This document shows positions 62,768 to 64,000 of a stretch of 64,000 nt of DNA, piece by piece. The first letter of the stretch is position 1; each line of letters starts with the position of its first letter. The DNA is from an uncultured Prevotellaceae bacterium. Lineage in GTDB: Bacteria; Bacteroidota; Bacteroidia; Bacteroidales; Bacteroidaceae. The stretch lies in the NCBI GenBank assembly GCA_900319225.1, contig ONNV01000001.1, forward strand, positions 222,663 to 286,662, written 5' to 3'. Position numbers and translations under genes: made by a program. The notes beneath the pieces were generated by a model that saw only the letters and a program-made list of their open reading frames with translations, did no database searches and was not told the DNA's origin.

Positions 62768-63853
62768 ATGAAAAGAACAGATTACATAATGATGCTTGTT
62801 GCCGGTGCAGCAATGATCGTTTCCTCCTGTGCAAGAGAGGATATGTTCTTTATTGGATTTGACGGTCTGGAGACACATACAGTATTTAATATAACGGTTA
62901 CGGGGAATACCAAGAACAGATGGGATGGCTGCTCTAAGTCTACGGATGATTCAAAGATCTCATATGATGCAGAGAATAAATGCGCATACTTTGATTCAGA
63001 CATGCCGTTCGGTCTTGTGGGCATTGACACCAGCTCCAACAGCGTGCTGGTAGAGAATCTGCCGGTTTATGAGTACAACGGCGTAAGGACAGCCGACGTA
63101 ATCACATCGGGAGAGTCAGATTTAATGATTGTCAGTGCTTTCTATCCGTTTGTCAGCAACGTGAGTCACCATAAGGATGGTTCATACGCCATATCTTTTT
63201 CACCCAATGATATTTGTAAGGGCCCTTTGGCCTCAAATGCTGTGAATATGAGGTGTGATAAGGACTACGAGACCGTAAATCTCAATTTCCATCACATCTC
63301 AAACAGCATTGGATTTAAGGTTTGCGACATTACCGTAGATGAACAACTGAGAGGGTACATGCATATCCGCAAGGTTGTTCTTCACGGGATGCCGACAGAG
63401 GGCATGTTTGTAGTTGATGGCAATGACGGCCATTGGGTTCCCAACGCCAAACGTCAGGAACTTGTGTATTATGAAGGAGACGATCAGGTGGTCTATGGTG
63501 AAGAGAACGCTCTCTTCATTGCAAATGACCGTCTGACCTCCAGAAAATGTCAATGTAACCGTTTCTTTGTGGTCCCGGAGGACCTTAAGGAAGGGAAACA
63601 TTATGTGGAGATAATCTTTGATGTCGATGAGTTTGATTATGACGGCACCCACTATCGTGGCGCTAAAGGTAAGTCGCAGGTCATTCCCTTGTCAGGAGTG
63701 ATTCCGGACGATATGTTTGAGCTGGGCCTTCAGTACACTTTTGTTCTGGGAATGAACCTGTGCACGGTTTACAGGCCTATTGAGTTTACCGCAACGGTTA
63801 AGGAGTGGGAGGTCAAGTATAACGCCCGTATTCTGGATTTTGACAACGAGTGA
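62768..63853 (+). CDS. Fimbrillin family (Mfa-like) lipoprotein
   Basis: 361 residues with lipoprotein signal ending MIVSSC (Cys21). The mature protein has the layout of Bacteroidales fimbrillins: FNITVTGNTKNRWDG near 45, a first beta-sandwich with MIVSAFYPF, the LNFHHISNSIGFKV block near 175 that opens the second domain, and a C-terminal TATVKEWEV strand close to the end. Such proteins are surface pilus subunits or anchors assembled by strand exchange after lipoprotein cleavage by an Arg/Lys protease; no clear cleavage site is seen, so it could be an accessory or anchor subunit. It is followed after 58 bp by a gene cut by the window. Confidence 0.8.
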   Translation: MKRTDYIMMLVAGAAMIVSSCAREDMFFIGFDGLETHTVFNITVTGNTKNRWDGCSKSTDDSKISYDAENKCAYFDSDMPFGLVGIDTSSNSVLVENLPVYEYNGVRTADVITSGESDLMIVSAFYPFVSNVSHHKDGSYAISFSPNDICKGPLASNAVNMRCDKDYETVNLNFHHISNSIGFKVCDITVDEQLRGYMHIRKVVLHGMPTEGMFVVDGNDGHWVPNAKRQELVYYEGDDQVVYGEENALFIANDRLTSRKCQCNRFFVVPEDLKEGKHYVEIIFDVDEFDYDGTHYRGAKGKSQVIPLSGVIPDDMFELGLQYTFVLGMNLCTVYRPIEFTATVKEWEVKYNARILDFDNE

Positions 63854-63911
63854 CAGAAGAACATATAGAGATAAGAAAAGGATTAATTAAGGACTAAAAA
63901 AAACACGTGAT

Positions 63912-64000
63912 ATGAGAAAGATTTGGAATTATGTACAGGAGCTCAGGTTTCTGTACTGGAAACGCAGAATTGAGGGGAATTGGTATTTCTCAGATGTGGT
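63912..64000 (+). CDS. Start of an unidentified gene
   Basis: Only 29 codons before the window ends: MRKIWNYVQELRFLYWKRRI followed by EGNWYFSDV. Rich in aromatic and basic residues with no signal peptide in the part seen. Placed 58 bp after the fimbrillin-like gene on the same strand, so possibly the same operon. Too short to identify. Confidence 0.45.
   Translation, partial: MRKIWNYVQELRFLYWKRRIEGNWYFSDV

Overview
The window comes from a Bacteroidota genome, most likely the order Bacteroidales (Prevotella/Bacteroides-like) and probably a gut or rumen fibre degrader. The signs are a type IX secretion 'plug' protein, a SusC-like TonB receptor paired with a DUF4249 lipoprotein, a fimbrillin-type lipoprotein, a complete Na+-NQR operon, a short SerA with Lys at the usual His position, and promoters of the Bacteroidota form TTTG-N18-21-TAnnTTTG. 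No rRNA, CRISPR array, transposase, integrase or prophage block was seen.

Layout. 1-5.1 kb: T9SS plug protein (cut by the window edge) and a CDF metal transporter, a CE1-type esterase, and a two-gene unit with a DUF805/HTH membrane protein. 5.1-11 kb: proS convergent with a giant TamB-like protein. 11.2-17.2 kb: nqrABCDEF, in which NqrC carries an N-terminal rubredoxin-like domain. 17.3-19.9 kb: a periplasmic histidine phosphatase, then an ECF sigma factor translationally coupled to a membrane protein joining an anti-sigma-like N-terminus to TonB-plug-like domains. 20.1-23.4 kb: serC-serA-DUF1015. 23.6-27.9 kb: MmcQ/YjbR divergent from a DUF5131-ridA-yigZ-GH67 alpha-glucuronidase operon. 28-31 kb: two small outer-membrane proteins, tRNA-Thr and a GH43 lipoprotein. 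31-35.6 kb: carAB with a candidate leader-peptide attenuator; CarA lacks the usual glutaminase cysteine. 35.8-38.4 kb: fabD and a GH13 amylase. 38.6-49.5 kb: an exopolysaccharide locus (initiating transferase, Wza-like, Wzz, Wzy, Wzx, four glycosyltransferases) facing an LtaS-like membrane phosphotransferase. 51.4-57.1 kb: a second CE1 esterase, a KefB-type antiporter and PcrA helicase. 57.2-64 kb: TonB receptor/DUF4249 operon, a tRNA-Gly/Leu/Gly-remnant cluster, an amidohydrolase, a fimbrillin-like lipoprotein and a cut ORF.

How it fits together. The carbohydrate enzymes (GH67, GH43, two CE1 esterases, GH13) suggest breakdown of glucuronoxylan and alpha-glucan, although they are scattered rather than in one PUL. 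Na+-NQR supplies sodium-motive force from NADH. The EPS locus, fimbrillin and TonB receptor build the cell surface.

The most unusual structure lies partly outside the genes. There is a pair of ~235-bp intergenic elements with four hairpins and compensatory base changes. Palindromic REP-like motifs (cores GGGGACAGTCCCC and GGGACGGTTCT) sit at gene ends and have also entered the PcrA coding sequence in frame. A tRNA-Gly remnant is fused directly to tRNA-Leu. All functional assignments come from reading sequence motifs; no database search was run.
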